Below, in pieces: positions 46,160 to 55,433 of a stretch of DNA of 64,000 bases. Source of the stretch: Sphingobacterium cavernae (GTDB lineage: Bacteria > Bacteroidota > Bacteroidia > Sphingobacteriales > Sphingobacteriaceae). A model generated the notes under the pieces. The model did not search any database, was not told where the DNA came from, and was given only the letters and a program-made list of their open reading frames with translations. The position numbers and the translations under genes were made by a program. How positions within the stretch are numbered: the stretch's first letter is position 1; each line of letters opens with the position of its first letter. The DNA is taken from NCBI RefSeq assembly GCF_008520265.1, contig NZ_VIQM01000040.1:62001-126000 (forward strand). The letters run 5' to 3'.

Positions 46160-46948
46160 ATGCAAAGAAATATACTATTAATCTGTTTAAGTGTCGTATC
46201 ACTGTTGATGCTAAACTCATTTTTACAAAAGGATAATACTAAACCCCGACTGTTCGTAATAGGTGATAGTACCGTCAAAAATGGAAGAGGCGATGGGTCC
46301 AACGGGCAATGGGGCTGGGGAAGCTTTATTGCAAATTATTTTGATGAAAATCAGATTGAAATCAGAAATCAAGCTTTAGGAGGGACGAGTACGCGTACCT
46401 ATTACAATAATCCAAAATTGTGGCAACAAGTACTAGATAATATTAAACCAGGTGATTATGTCATCATGCAATTTGGTCATAACGATTCCAGCCCTGTGGT
46501 AGACACGTTGCGTGCACGAGGTACGTTGAAAGGCAATTCCGATAATTACGAGGAAGTGATTAACCCACTCTTGAAACAAACTGAAATGGTCTATACTTAT
46601 GGCTTTTATCTTCGTCGATTTGTAAAAAACATTCAGGACAAAGGTGCGACCGCAATTATTTGTTCGCCAATACCAAGAAATTCATGGGATAATAATAAGG
46701 TGCGTAAATCAAATTATGCAGATTGGGCAAAAGAAGCTGCTATGCAAAGTGGAGCTCATTTTATCCCCCTTCAAGATTTAATAATAGATGTGTACGAAAA
46801 GGAAGGACAAGATGTTGTGAAGTCCACCTATTTTGGAGAGAAAGATGCTACACATACCATAAAAGCAGGCGCAGAATTGAATGCAAAACTTGTGGCTAAT
46901 TACTTAAAAACAAATGCTAATATCGGCTTAAAGAAGATGTTGAAATAG
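46160..46948 (+). CDS. Rhamnogalacturonan acetylesterase, SGNH hydrolase (paralogue)
   Basis: 262 residues, N-terminal hydrophobic signal segment (residues ~4-22). Blocks: V-I-G-D-S-T (S37), G-Q-W-G-W-G, F-G-H-N-D, and D-A-T-H-T (Asp/His). It shares the CE12-type layout with the gene before it, but the sequences are clearly diverged, so the pair may remove acetyl groups from different positions (O-2 and O-3 of galacturonate); this is inference. It is the last gene of the GH28-PL11 operon; I see no strong terminator after it. Confidence 0.88.
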   Translation: MQRNILLICLSVVSLLMLNSFLQKDNTKPRLFVIGDSTVKNGRGDGSNGQWGWGSFIANYFDENQIEIRNQALGGTSTRTYYNNPKLWQQVLDNIKPGDYVIMQFGHNDSSPVVDTLRARGTLKGNSDNYEEVINPLLKQTEMVYTYGFYLRRFVKNIQDKGATAIICSPIPRNSWDNNKVRKSNYADWAKEAAMQSGAHFIPLQDLIIDVYEKEGQDVVKSTYFGEKDATHTIKAGAELNAKLVANYLKTNANIGLKKMLK

Positions 46949-46975
46949 CTTAAAACATAGAAAAAAGACTTTTCG

Positions 46976-47020
46976 CAGGACACTACAGGTTGCTGTAAAA
47001 GCTAATTTACCTTATACTCG
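46976..47020 (+). promoter_or_regulatory. Promoter of the GH105-GH2-rhaM-GH106 operon with CAGG repeats
   Basis: CAGG at 46976-46979 and 46986-46989 (10 bp period), TTG at 46990-46992, a 20 bp spacer and TATACTCG at 47013-47020 (weaker -7 match, 6/8). The start codon follows 79 bp after the -7 box. Confidence 0.62.
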
Positions 47021-47099
47021 TAATTACAATTACCAATACACTTGTAAACAAAAACCGTTTGCAAGGAGATTTTTTGACGTTTACCACCGCTCATTTAAT

Positions 47100-48266
47100 A
47101 TGAAAAGAAATAAAATAGCCGTTTATGCCTTCTTGTTGTGCAGCTTGATTTATATATCAGCATGCGCATCTAAAAGTAAGATCACTACCGTCACTCAACC
47201 AGCAATTGATAAAGCTGAAGTATTAGCTGTATTGCAATCAACCAATAATTATTTTATGAATAAGTGGCCCGATACGGGCAAGCCGCTTTACACGACGCGA
47301 TGGCGTCCGAGTAATATCTGGACCAGAGGCGTGTATTATGAAGGGTTGATGGCTTTGTACACGATTGATAAAGACAAACGCTATTATGATTATGCGGTAG
47401 ATTGGGGCGAAAATCACAAATGGGGATTGCGTAATGGCACCAAAACTAGAAATGCCGATGATCAAACTTGTGGTCAAACCTATTTGGATTTGTATGAAAT
47501 CGATCCACAGCCTGAGCGTATCAGAGATATTAAAACAAATATTGATTATGTCATCGCATCGGGTAAGTACGACGATTGGACTTGGATTGATGCCATTCAG
47601 ATGGCAATGCCTGTGTTTGCGAAGTTAGGCGTCATGTATAAGGATGACAAGTACTTTGATTATATGTACAAAATGTATGCATATTCTAAGAATGAAGAAG
47701 GTGGAGGATTGTACAATAAAGCAGACAAATTGTGGTGGAGAGATAAAGATTTTGTGCCGCCTTATAAAGAGCCAAATGGTGAAGATTGCTACTGGTCTAG
47801 AGGAAATGGTTGGGTCGTAGCAGCATTGGTGCGTGTATTGGATTTGATTCCTGAGAATGAGAAGCACCGCGCTGAATATTTACAAGATTACAAAGAATTG
47901 ATGGAAGGTTTGTTGGTTTGTCAGCGTGAGGATGGTTTCTGGAATGTGAGCCTGCACGATCCTACAAATTATGGAGGAAGAGAGACTTCAGGTACAGCAT
48001 TATTTGTTTATGGTATGGCATGGGGAATTAAGAATGGATTATTAGACGAGAAAATATATAGACCTAAGATGGAGTTGGCGTGGAATGCAATGGTAAAAGA
48101 AGCAATTCATCCTTCAGGATTTTTGGGTTATCTGCAAGGCACGGGCAAAGAGCCTAAAGATGGGCAGCCCGTTAGTTTTTCTTCTGTTCCAGATTTCGAA
48201 GACTATGGATTAGGGTGTTTCTTATTAGCAGGTGTAGAAGTATACAAATTATTAGATAAGAAATAG
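47100..48266 (+). CDS. GH105 unsaturated rhamnogalacturonyl hydrolase
   Basis: 388 residues, lipobox ending at C22 (Y-I-S-A-C-A-S), so membrane-anchored. The (alpha/alpha)6 barrel of GH105/GH88 is seen, with W-T-R-G-V-Y-Y-E-G-L, the probable catalytic aspartate at D120/D121 (N-A-D-D-Q-T-C-G-Q), W-T-W-I-D-A-I-Q-M-A-M-P and Y-W-S-R-G-N-G-W. It removes the 4,5-unsaturated galacturonate left by the PL11 lyase. It heads an operon with GH2, rhamnose mutarotase and GH106 (gaps of 4, 5 and 3 bp), a logical exo-acting set for RG-I oligomers. Confidence 0.92.
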   Translation: MKRNKIAVYAFLLCSLIYISACASKSKITTVTQPAIDKAEVLAVLQSTNNYFMNKWPDTGKPLYTTRWRPSNIWTRGVYYEGLMALYTIDKDKRYYDYAVDWGENHKWGLRNGTKTRNADDQTCGQTYLDLYEIDPQPERIRDIKTNIDYVIASGKYDDWTWIDAIQMAMPVFAKLGVMYKDDKYFDYMYKMYAYSKNEEGGGLYNKADKLWWRDKDFVPPYKEPNGEDCYWSRGNGWVVAALVRVLDLIPENEKHRAEYLQDYKELMEGLLVCQREDGFWNVSLHDPTNYGGRETSGTALFVYGMAWGIKNGLLDEKIYRPKMELAWNAMVKEAIHPSGFLGYLQGTGKEPKDGQPVSFSSVPDFEDYGLGCFLLAGVEVYKLLDKK

Positions 48267-48270
48267 TTTA

Positions 48271-51231
48271 ATGATGAATAAATCAGTCACTATACTATTG
48301 TTATTAATAATTGGCTTCCAAAGTCATATCGTTAAAGCTCAGATTTCGCAAGTTCTTAGCCTTAATGCAGAATGGCGTATACATATTGGCGATAGTAAAG
48401 ACGCACACAAAGAAAATTTTAATGATTCCACGTTGAAGCAAGTCACATTACCACATGCGTGGAACGAAAATGAAGCTTTTGCCAAAGCAATACACGAACA
48501 TTCCACGAATATAGTTTGGTATAGAAAAAATCTTTATTTACCAGCTGATGTACCTTTGGACAAAGTTTTTTTGGAATTTGAAGGAGCGCGTCATGGTGCT
48601 GAAATATTTGTAAATGGTGAATTCGTCGGAATTCACGAAAACGGAGTAATGGCATTTGGATTGGATATTTCCAAAGTGCTAAAGCGTAATGCAAAAAATA
48701 GTATTGCAGTTCGTACGGATAATAGTTGGTCTTACCGTGAAAAAGCGACCAACAGTACTTACCAATGGAACGACAAAAATTTCAATGCAAATTATGGCGG
48801 ACTTCCTAAAAATGTTTGGATACATTTCAAACCTAGCGTCTATCAAACTTTGCCATTGTACTCGAACTTGGGAACTACTGGCGTATATACCTATGCAAAA
48901 AATATAGATATCAAAAAGCGTACGTTGGATCTTTTTGTGGAATCTGAAATAATGAATGAAAGTTCTCAAAATGAATCAGGTGATTTCATTGTAGAAGTTC
49001 GTGATGCAACAGGCAAGGTGGTGAAAGAATTTTCACAACCCTACAAAATCAATGTAGGAGAAACAAAAACCCTACTTGCAAAATCAGCATTACAAAACGT
49101 AAACTTTTGGAATTGGGGATACGGTTACTTGTATACAATTACAACAAAACTCACAAACTCAACTCAAGCAATTGATCTTGTTGAAACAAAAACTGGTTTT
49201 CGGAAAACCGAATTTCGTAATGGTATGGTCTTTTTGAATGATCAAGTATTGATGATGAAAGGTTATGCGCAGCGTACAAGTAATGAGTGGCCTGCTGTGG
49301 GCTTATCGGTCGCACCTTGGTTGAGCGACTTTAGCAATAAACTAATGGTGGAAAGCAACGCTAATCTAGTTCGGTGGATGCATGTTACTGCTTGGAAACA
49401 AGATGTGGAGTCTTGCGATCGCGTCGGATTAATGCAAATGTTGCCAGCTGGTGATGCAGAAAGAGATGTAACTGGACGTCGTTGGGAGCATCGGACAGAA
49501 CTCATGCGTGACGCTATAATTTATTACCGTAATAGTCCCAGTGTGCTGATGTATGAATGTGGAAATGAATCTATCTCGGAAGAACATATGGCTGAGATGA
49601 AACAAATCCGCGATAAATACGATCCACATGGAGGAAAAGCTATTGGCTCCCGTGAAATGCTGGACAGCAAGATCGCGGAGTATGGAGGCGAAATGCTTTA
49701 CATCAATAAAAGTGCACGTCATCCCATGATTGCAACAGAATATATGCGCGACGAGGCTTTGCGCAAATATTGGGATGAATATACCTATCCATACCACAAG
49801 AATGGTGAAGGTCCACTTTACAAAGGGAATAATGCAAGTGATTACAACAGAAATCAAGATTCTTTTGCCGCTGAGGCTGTTAATCGATGGTACGAATATT
49901 ATAAAGTAAGACCTGGAACAGGAAATCGTGTTAGTTCGGGTGGCTTAAATATTATTTTTAGTGATTCAAATACACACTTTAGAGGCAAAGAAAATTACCG
50001 TCGAAGTGGCGAAGTAGATGCGATGCGCATTCCTAAAGATGCTTTCTACGCACATCAAGTGATGTGGAATGGTTGGGTAGAACCAGATCCAAAGGGATTA
50101 CATATTGTTGGACATTGGAACTATGCTGAGGGCACGACCAAAGATGTTTTTGTGGTATCAGCTGCAGAAAAAGTAGATTTATTTATTAACGATAAAAAGG
50201 TTGGAGAGGGGCATCGATCTCAAGAGTTTTTGTTTACTTTTTCGAATGTGAAATATCAGAAGGGTGTCCTTAAAGCTATCTCTTACGATGCGAATGGAAA
50301 TAAATTAAATGAAAAAACAATCCGAACCGCTGGAGAACCTTATCGCCTGAAGTTGAATTATCAGCATGGTAAAAATGGTCTTTTTGCCGATGGCAACGAT
50401 ATGGTGTTAGTAGAAGTCGAAGTTGTCGATAAGGATGGAAATCGTTGCCCAACAGCGACAAATATGATTGACTTTAAATTTGATGGACCTATGGAATGGC
50501 GTGGCGGAATTGCTCAGGGATCAAATAACTTTATACTAGCTGAATCATTGCCTGTCGAGGCTGGTGTGAATAGAGTATTGTTGCGAACACTGTATAACCA
50601 AATCGGCGAAGTGAAATTGTCGGCACATTCAAATGGTCTGCTTTCGGATAATATTTCATGGGGAGTACAGCCGATCCTTGTGAAGGATGGTTTATTTGAG
50701 AAATTATCTTCCAAAAATCTCCCTTCTAATTTAGACAGAGGAGCGGGATTGTCGGAGCCAGCTTTGAAAATTAAGCGAATTACCTTGCCAATAAAATCTG
50801 CCAAAGCAGCTACCAACCAAGATAAAGTTAATTCTTCATTTGATGATAATGAATTATCGGATTGGGTAAACGATGGCAAAATGCAAACCGCATGGGTAGA
50901 GTACACATTAGCCAAATCCGATTTTATCGATGAGATAGATGTGAAGTTGAACAATTTTAGATCTAGAGCATACCCACTTGAAATTTATGTGGATGATAAA
51001 TTGATTGCAGATATTGTTACCAAACCAACATTGGGTTATTATACCATCCAACTACCAAGAACAAAAGGCAAAAAGGTAACAGTAAAGTTGAAGGGGGCTT
51101 CGTACACCGCACAGGAAAATAAACACGCCGAAATTGGAGGGAAAAAACTGGATGATGGGGTCGCGCGCAATGATGCGAATGCTAAAGGCACATTATCTAT
51201 TATAGAGATTGATATTCACAAAAAAATGTAA
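48271..51231 (+). CDS. Glycoside hydrolase family 2 with C-terminal DUF4982-like and galactose-binding-like domains
   Basis: 986 residues, signal peptide ending near V-K-A-Q (residue ~24). Sugar-binding jelly roll (~30-190), Ig-like domain and TIM barrel with acid/base E433 (C-G-N-E-S-I) and probable nucleophile E490 (I-A-T-E-Y-M-R-D). After the barrel come a DUF4982-like Ig domain (~620-700), a further beta domain and a discoidin/malectin-like end (~850-985, D-D-N-E-L-S-D-W). This layout is common for beta-galactosidases and beta-glucuronidases of pectin loci. It differs from the LacZ-type GH2 at 39108. Its place between GH105 and GH106 suggests it trims oligomers inside the periplasm. Confidence 0.85.
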   Translation: MMNKSVTILLLLIIGFQSHIVKAQISQVLSLNAEWRIHIGDSKDAHKENFNDSTLKQVTLPHAWNENEAFAKAIHEHSTNIVWYRKNLYLPADVPLDKVFLEFEGARHGAEIFVNGEFVGIHENGVMAFGLDISKVLKRNAKNSIAVRTDNSWSYREKATNSTYQWNDKNFNANYGGLPKNVWIHFKPSVYQTLPLYSNLGTTGVYTYAKNIDIKKRTLDLFVESEIMNESSQNESGDFIVEVRDATGKVVKEFSQPYKINVGETKTLLAKSALQNVNFWNWGYGYLYTITTKLTNSTQAIDLVETKTGFRKTEFRNGMVFLNDQVLMMKGYAQRTSNEWPAVGLSVAPWLSDFSNKLMVESNANLVRWMHVTAWKQDVESCDRVGLMQMLPAGDAERDVTGRRWEHRTELMRDAIIYYRNSPSVLMYECGNESISEEHMAEMKQIRDKYDPHGGKAIGSREMLDSKIAEYGGEMLYINKSARHPMIATEYMRDEALRKYWDEYTYPYHKNGEGPLYKGNNASDYNRNQDSFAAEAVNRWYEYYKVRPGTGNRVSSGGLNIIFSDSNTHFRGKENYRRSGEVDAMRIPKDAFYAHQVMWNGWVEPDPKGLHIVGHWNYAEGTTKDVFVVSAAEKVDLFINDKKVGEGHRSQEFLFTFSNVKYQKGVLKAISYDANGNKLNEKTIRTAGEPYRLKLNYQHGKNGLFADGNDMVLVEVEVVDKDGNRCPTATNMIDFKFDGPMEWRGGIAQGSNNFILAESLPVEAGVNRVLLRTLYNQIGEVKLSAHSNGLLSDNISWGVQPILVKDGLFEKLSSKNLPSNLDRGAGLSEPALKIKRITLPIKSAKAATNQDKVNSSFDDNELSDWVNDGKMQTAWVEYTLAKSDFIDEIDVKLNNFRSRAYPLEIYVDDKLIADIVTKPTLGYYTIQLPRTKGKKVTVKLKGASYTAQENKHAEIGGKKLDDGVARNDANAKGTLSIIEIDIHKKM

Positions 51232-51236
51232 TAGCG

Positions 51237-51545
51237 ATGAAAGTAGCTTTTAAGATGAAATTGAAGCCTGGAATGCAGGATATATATAAAAAACGTCACG
51301 CTGAAATATGGCCGGAATTGGTCACATTGCTTAAAGAAAGCGGTATTTCGGATTACACAATATTTTTGGATGAAGAAACTAACATATTATTTGCAGTACA
51401 ACAGCTTTCGGGAAATTCTTCCCAGGAGTTAGGGAATCATTTAATAGTACAAAAATGGTGGAAACATATGTCGGATATCATGGAAACCAATGAAGACCTA
51501 TCGCCTGTATCAATTCCATTGAATACTGTATTTCATTTAGACTAA
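51237..51545 (+). CDS. rhaM: L-rhamnose mutarotase
   Basis: 102 residues, the normal length for RhaM/YiiL. Y17, the catalytic-type H21 in K-R-H-A-E-I-W-P-E-L and the W-W-K-H-M-S-D-I-M block near residues 75-83 match the family. It interconverts alpha and beta L-rhamnose, producing the anomer used by the isomerase. No signal peptide, so cytosolic. It is placed between two secreted hydrolase genes (5 bp after GH2, 3 bp before GH106) instead of in the rha operon, tying rhamnose release to its use. Confidence 0.93.
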   Translation: MKVAFKMKLKPGMQDIYKKRHAEIWPELVTLLKESGISDYTIFLDEETNILFAVQQLSGNSSQELGNHLIVQKWWKHMSDIMETNEDLSPVSIPLNTVFHLD

Positions 51546-51548
51546 ATT

Positions 51549-54293
51549 ATGTTGAAGAAAAAAATATTAACACTATTATTAGCAGGTAGTTTGACTTCTT
51601 TTCAAGCTATTGCACAGGATTTGTGGCCACAAGTAACCAAAGAAATGAAACCTTGGACTAGATGGTGGTGGATGGGATCGGCTGTAGATAAACCCAATCT
51701 AGAGCGTGAATTAAAGCTGATAAATCAAGCTGGATTTGGAGGCGTGGAGATTACACCTATATATGGTGCCAAAGGATTTGAAAAACGTTATATCAACTTT
51801 TTATCTGATAGATGGATGGAGATGTTGAAAGTCACCACAGATCAGTCTTCCAAATTAGGTATGGGTGTAGACATGAATCTAGGTACTGGCTGGCCATTCG
51901 GAGGGCCATTTGTGACCCAAGAACAAGCTGCTACCAAATTCTTTTTGGATGAGGTTGATTTGAAGAAAGGTGAGAAATTGAAATTTCCTCTTCAGGTTAG
52001 CGATAAGAAACAAACATTTTCTAAACTACAAGCGCTACGTGCATTCAAAGCAAATGGTGAGGAAGTTAATCTAGATAATTATTTAGTTGCGAAGGAAGGC
52101 GAATGGACAGCACAAGAAGATATTAAGGTAATTGCATTATTCACGGGGCGAACACGCCAATTAGTCAAAAGAGCTGCTCCAGGTGGTGAAGGATACACAG
52201 TAGATCATTTGGGCAAAGAATCTGCTCAATCATATCTTAATCATTTTGCAAATTCATTCAAAGGAAAGGACCTGAACGTTCGTTCATTCTTCAATGACAG
52301 TTATGAGGTTTACGGAGCAAACTGGACAGATTCATTCTTAGCAGAATTTGAACGTATTAAAGGTTATAAATTACAAAATCACCTGCTGGATTTTTCGGGA
52401 AAGGGCGAAAATAAAGACAAAGAAGCACGCATAAAATCTGATTATAGAGAGGTGATTAGTCTGTGTTTGAAAAACAACTTTTTAGTTCCTTTTACAAAAT
52501 TTGCCAACACGCACGGAGCATTATCACGTAATCAAGCACACGGATCACCAGGGAATTTAATTGATTTGTATGCAAGTACAGATATTGCAGAATGCGAAAC
52601 GTTCGGTTCGAGTTTCTTTGATATCCCAGGACTTCGTCGAGACAAAGAAGATATTCGAAATGTGGATCCAGATCCGATGATGTTTAAGTTTGCATCTTCT
52701 GGGACTCATCTTTCTGGAAAGAAATTTACTACTTCAGAAACGTTCACTTGGCTAACAGAACATTTTAAAACGGCATTATCACAGGCTAAACCCGAAGTGG
52801 AGCAGCTGTTTTTATCTGGGGTAAATCATGTGGTTTATCACGGCACGACATTTACACCACAGGATGTAGCTTTTCCAGGATGGCTGTTTTATGCATCAAC
52901 AAATTTTGTAACTAATAATTCTTTTTGGGATCATTTGCCGGGCTTGAATTCTTACGTGACACGCGTACAATCCGTATTACAAACTGGTAAAGCGGATAAT
53001 GAATTGCTTATTTATTGGCCTGTCTATGACGTGTGGCATGATACAAAAGGGGCATTTAAAACTTTATCTGTTCATCATGTTGACGAATGGCTACATCCAA
53101 CATCTTTTTACAAACAATCAGTACGTTTACAAAGACAGGGATATAGTTTTGATTTTATTTCTGATGCCTTTATTTCACAGAGTAAAGTGTTAGACAATAA
53201 AGTTGTCACAGCAGAAAATGCGAATCCTTACAAGGCGATTTATGTGCCCGAGACTAAGTGTTTTTCTGTCAATACTTTTAAGAATTTATTGCGTTTAGCT
53301 GAAGCCGGAGCGACGATTATTTTTGAATCATTACCGTCGGATATCGAGGGATATCATAATTACGATTCTCGCAAAAAAGAATTGGCTGAACAAATAGCTT
53401 TATTGAAATTCAAAGAAGGCGTTCAAAATCAATATACCAAATACGGAAAAGGGAAAATTTATTTGACAAAAGATGTGACTTCTGCGCTCGAGACCGAACA
53501 ATTATTTGGTGAGCGATTGACACGTGCTGGTCTGAAATTTACAAGAAGAATAATTGGTAACGACAACTATTACTACATCGTAAATCATAGTAAAAAAGAT
53601 ATAGATCAGGTTTTTGCATTAAATAATCTTAAAAAGCATTACACGCTACTAGATCCACAAACAGGTAAAGTGTTTAATTTACCGCATAATGACGATTTTA
53701 TTCGCATGCAAATCCCTTCGGGATATGCTTGGATTGTCATTGCTTCTAATGAAATTAAAGCTGAAAAATCGTACCCATATATTGAAAAGCTTCAGGAAGA
53801 AAGTTCCTTTGCATCCCCTTGGAAATTATCATTTATCAAGGGAGGTCCACAATTGCCACAAGCAGAAACATTAGCGAAGCTAAGCTATTGGACGGCACTG
53901 AATAAGTCTTCGTTGAATAAATTTTCTGGCATTGGGGCGTATGAGACGACAATTGATATCACAAAAAAGGAAGGTAAATCCTATTTGTTGCAATTGGGAA
54001 GTGTAGGTGAGAGTGCTCGTGTGATTATTAACGGCAAAGAAGCAGGGATTTTGTGGGCGCATCCTTATCAAATCGAAGTTGGCGAGTTATTGCAAAATGG
54101 CAAAAATACCGTTCGTATTGAGGTAGCGAATTTAATGGCAAATCGTATGCGCGATCTGGATGAGAAAAAAGTGAAATGGAAAAATTACCACGAAATAAAC
54201 TTTGTAAATATAAATTATAAGGAATTTGACGCAAGTCAATGGAAAGTTTTGGAGAGTGGTTTGCAAGGTCCTGTAAAATTATTTAGTTATTAA
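51549..54293 (+). CDS. GH106 family alpha-L-rhamnosidase
   Basis: 914 residues with a signal peptide (cleavage near A-I-A-Q-D, residue ~22). The GH106 start P-W-T-R-W-W-W-M-G-S-A and G-G-V-E-I-T-P-I-Y-G, then M-G-V-D-M-N-L-G-T-G-W-P-F-G-G, are visible; the barrel continues to about residue 600. The C-terminal ~150 residues are a galactose-binding-like domain (V-I-I-N-G-K-E-A-G-I-L-W, N-T-V-R-I-E-V-A-N-L-M-A-N-R). It releases alpha-L-rhamnose from the non-reducing end of RG-I oligomers after GH105. Last gene of its operon; a dyad 46 bp downstream may act as terminator or as the gntR operator. Confidence 0.92.
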   Translation: MLKKKILTLLLAGSLTSFQAIAQDLWPQVTKEMKPWTRWWWMGSAVDKPNLERELKLINQAGFGGVEITPIYGAKGFEKRYINFLSDRWMEMLKVTTDQSSKLGMGVDMNLGTGWPFGGPFVTQEQAATKFFLDEVDLKKGEKLKFPLQVSDKKQTFSKLQALRAFKANGEEVNLDNYLVAKEGEWTAQEDIKVIALFTGRTRQLVKRAAPGGEGYTVDHLGKESAQSYLNHFANSFKGKDLNVRSFFNDSYEVYGANWTDSFLAEFERIKGYKLQNHLLDFSGKGENKDKEARIKSDYREVISLCLKNNFLVPFTKFANTHGALSRNQAHGSPGNLIDLYASTDIAECETFGSSFFDIPGLRRDKEDIRNVDPDPMMFKFASSGTHLSGKKFTTSETFTWLTEHFKTALSQAKPEVEQLFLSGVNHVVYHGTTFTPQDVAFPGWLFYASTNFVTNNSFWDHLPGLNSYVTRVQSVLQTGKADNELLIYWPVYDVWHDTKGAFKTLSVHHVDEWLHPTSFYKQSVRLQRQGYSFDFISDAFISQSKVLDNKVVTAENANPYKAIYVPETKCFSVNTFKNLLRLAEAGATIIFESLPSDIEGYHNYDSRKKELAEQIALLKFKEGVQNQYTKYGKGKIYLTKDVTSALETEQLFGERLTRAGLKFTRRIIGNDNYYYIVNHSKKDIDQVFALNNLKKHYTLLDPQTGKVFNLPHNDDFIRMQIPSGYAWIVIASNEIKAEKSYPYIEKLQEESSFASPWKLSFIKGGPQLPQAETLAKLSYWTALNKSSLNKFSGIGAYETTIDITKKEGKSYLLQLGSVGESARVIINGKEAGILWAHPYQIEVGELLQNGKNTVRIEVANLMANRMRDLDEKKVKWKNYHEINFVNINYKEFDASQWKVLESGLQGPVKLFSY

Positions 54294-54339
54294 TTGGTTA
54301 TAAGTTGTATAGTATATAAAGACAAATAAAAAAGTATTC

Positions 54340-54388
54340 GGTAGTTGTTAGTATAAAAAAAATGTATTTTCTTTATGCTAACACTACC
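54340..54388 (+). promoter_or_regulatory. Long imperfect dyad directly upstream of the GntR gene
   Basis: The arm at 54340-54357 pairs with 54372-54388 (17 bp, one bulged base and one G-T pair), with a 14-nt A/T-rich loop. It ends 11 bp before the regulator's start codon. It could be the terminator of the GH106 operon, an autoregulatory operator, or a leader structure that hides the start. Confidence 0.5.
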
Positions 54389-54399
54389 AACTATAAACA

Positions 54400-55431
54400 A
54401 TGAACAGTTCCTCTTTCAATAAAAATATTCAAATCAGTGATTTCTCATCTACACCGAAATATATTCAATTGGTAGATGCAGTAATCGATGGAGTTCGAAA
54501 TAATTACCTCAAACAAGGAGACATTTTGCCTTCAATCAATGAATTGAGTATATACTTGGATATTTCGCGCGATACAGTCGAAAAAGGATACAAACAACTT
54601 AAGAAGTCAGGAATAATTTCTTCGACACCAGGCAAAGGGTATTTTGTAGCAAGAACCGATGTTGCTAAAAAATTAAAAATTGCACTGTTTCTTAATAAAT
54701 TGAGTGCGCACAAAAAGATTGTGTATGATTCTTTTGTGAAGGAATTAGGAGATGAAGCTTCCATAGATTTATTCGTGTACAATAGTGATATTTCTCACCT
54801 GCGCAGATTATTGCTGAATCTCAATAAACAATACGACCGTTATGTAGTTTTTCCGCATTTCAAAGAGGGCCGTGATCAAGCTCCTGAAGTGCTTTCACTG
54901 CTACCAGAAGACAAATTGATGCTTTTGGGTAAACATATTGAAGGGATCAGTGATAATGTAGATTGTGTTTATGAAAATTACGAGAAAGATATTTATGAAG
55001 CACTTGAAAAGTTTTTAGAGCCACTCTCTCGTTATCAAATGATCAAACTTGTTTTTCCCGATAACAGCGATTACCCCAAAGCTATAATAAAAGGTTTCTA
55101 CAAATTTTGTAATCAATACGCATTCGATCACATTCTGGTGGGTAATCTTGCCAAAGAATCAATCAAAAAGGGAGAATGTTATATCAACCTTGCCGAAGAT
55201 GATTTAGAACTTATTCTGGAGAAGAGTATAAAGAAGGGATTAAAAATAGGTAAGGATATAGGCATCATCTCTTACAACGAGACAGCCTTGAAAAAATTTA
55301 TTTTGAGTGGTATTGCAACGATTTCTACTGACTTCGAATTAATGGGGAAGTACGCAGCACAAATCATTAAGGATAACGAAAAAAAGCAAGTTGAAGTCCC
55401 GTTCTATGCCAACTATCGACCTTCCATTTGA
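54400..55431 (+). CDS. GntR family regulator with periplasmic-binding-protein-like sensor domain
   Basis: 343 residues. The winged helix of GntR is at about 15-85 (K-Y-I-Q-L-V-D-A-V-I-D-G-V, L-P-S-I-N-E-L-S-I-Y-L-D-I-S-R-D-T-V, G-K-G-Y-F-V-A). The C-terminal ~250 residues resemble a LacI-type sugar sensor (I-A-L-F-L-N-K-L-S at ~91, I-G-I-I-S-Y-N-E-T-A-L, G-I-A-T-I-S-T-D-F-E-L-M-G-K-Y-A-A). Cytosolic, probably binding rhamnose or a rhamnose phosphate. It sits inside the locus, and a regulon-type promoter begins 3 bp after its stop, so it is the best local candidate for controlling the CAGG-repeat promoters, although GntR proteins usually bind palindromes. Confidence 0.88.
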   Translation: MNSSSFNKNIQISDFSSTPKYIQLVDAVIDGVRNNYLKQGDILPSINELSIYLDISRDTVEKGYKQLKKSGIISSTPGKGYFVARTDVAKKLKIALFLNKLSAHKKIVYDSFVKELGDEASIDLFVYNSDISHLRRLLLNLNKQYDRYVVFPHFKEGRDQAPEVLSLLPEDKLMLLGKHIEGISDNVDCVYENYEKDIYEALEKFLEPLSRYQMIKLVFPDNSDYPKAIIKGFYKFCNQYAFDHILVGNLAKESIKKGECYINLAEDDLELILEKSIKKGLKIGKDIGIISYNETALKKFILSGIATISTDFELMGKYAAQIIKDNEKKQVEVPFYANYRPSI

Positions 55432-55433
55432 TA

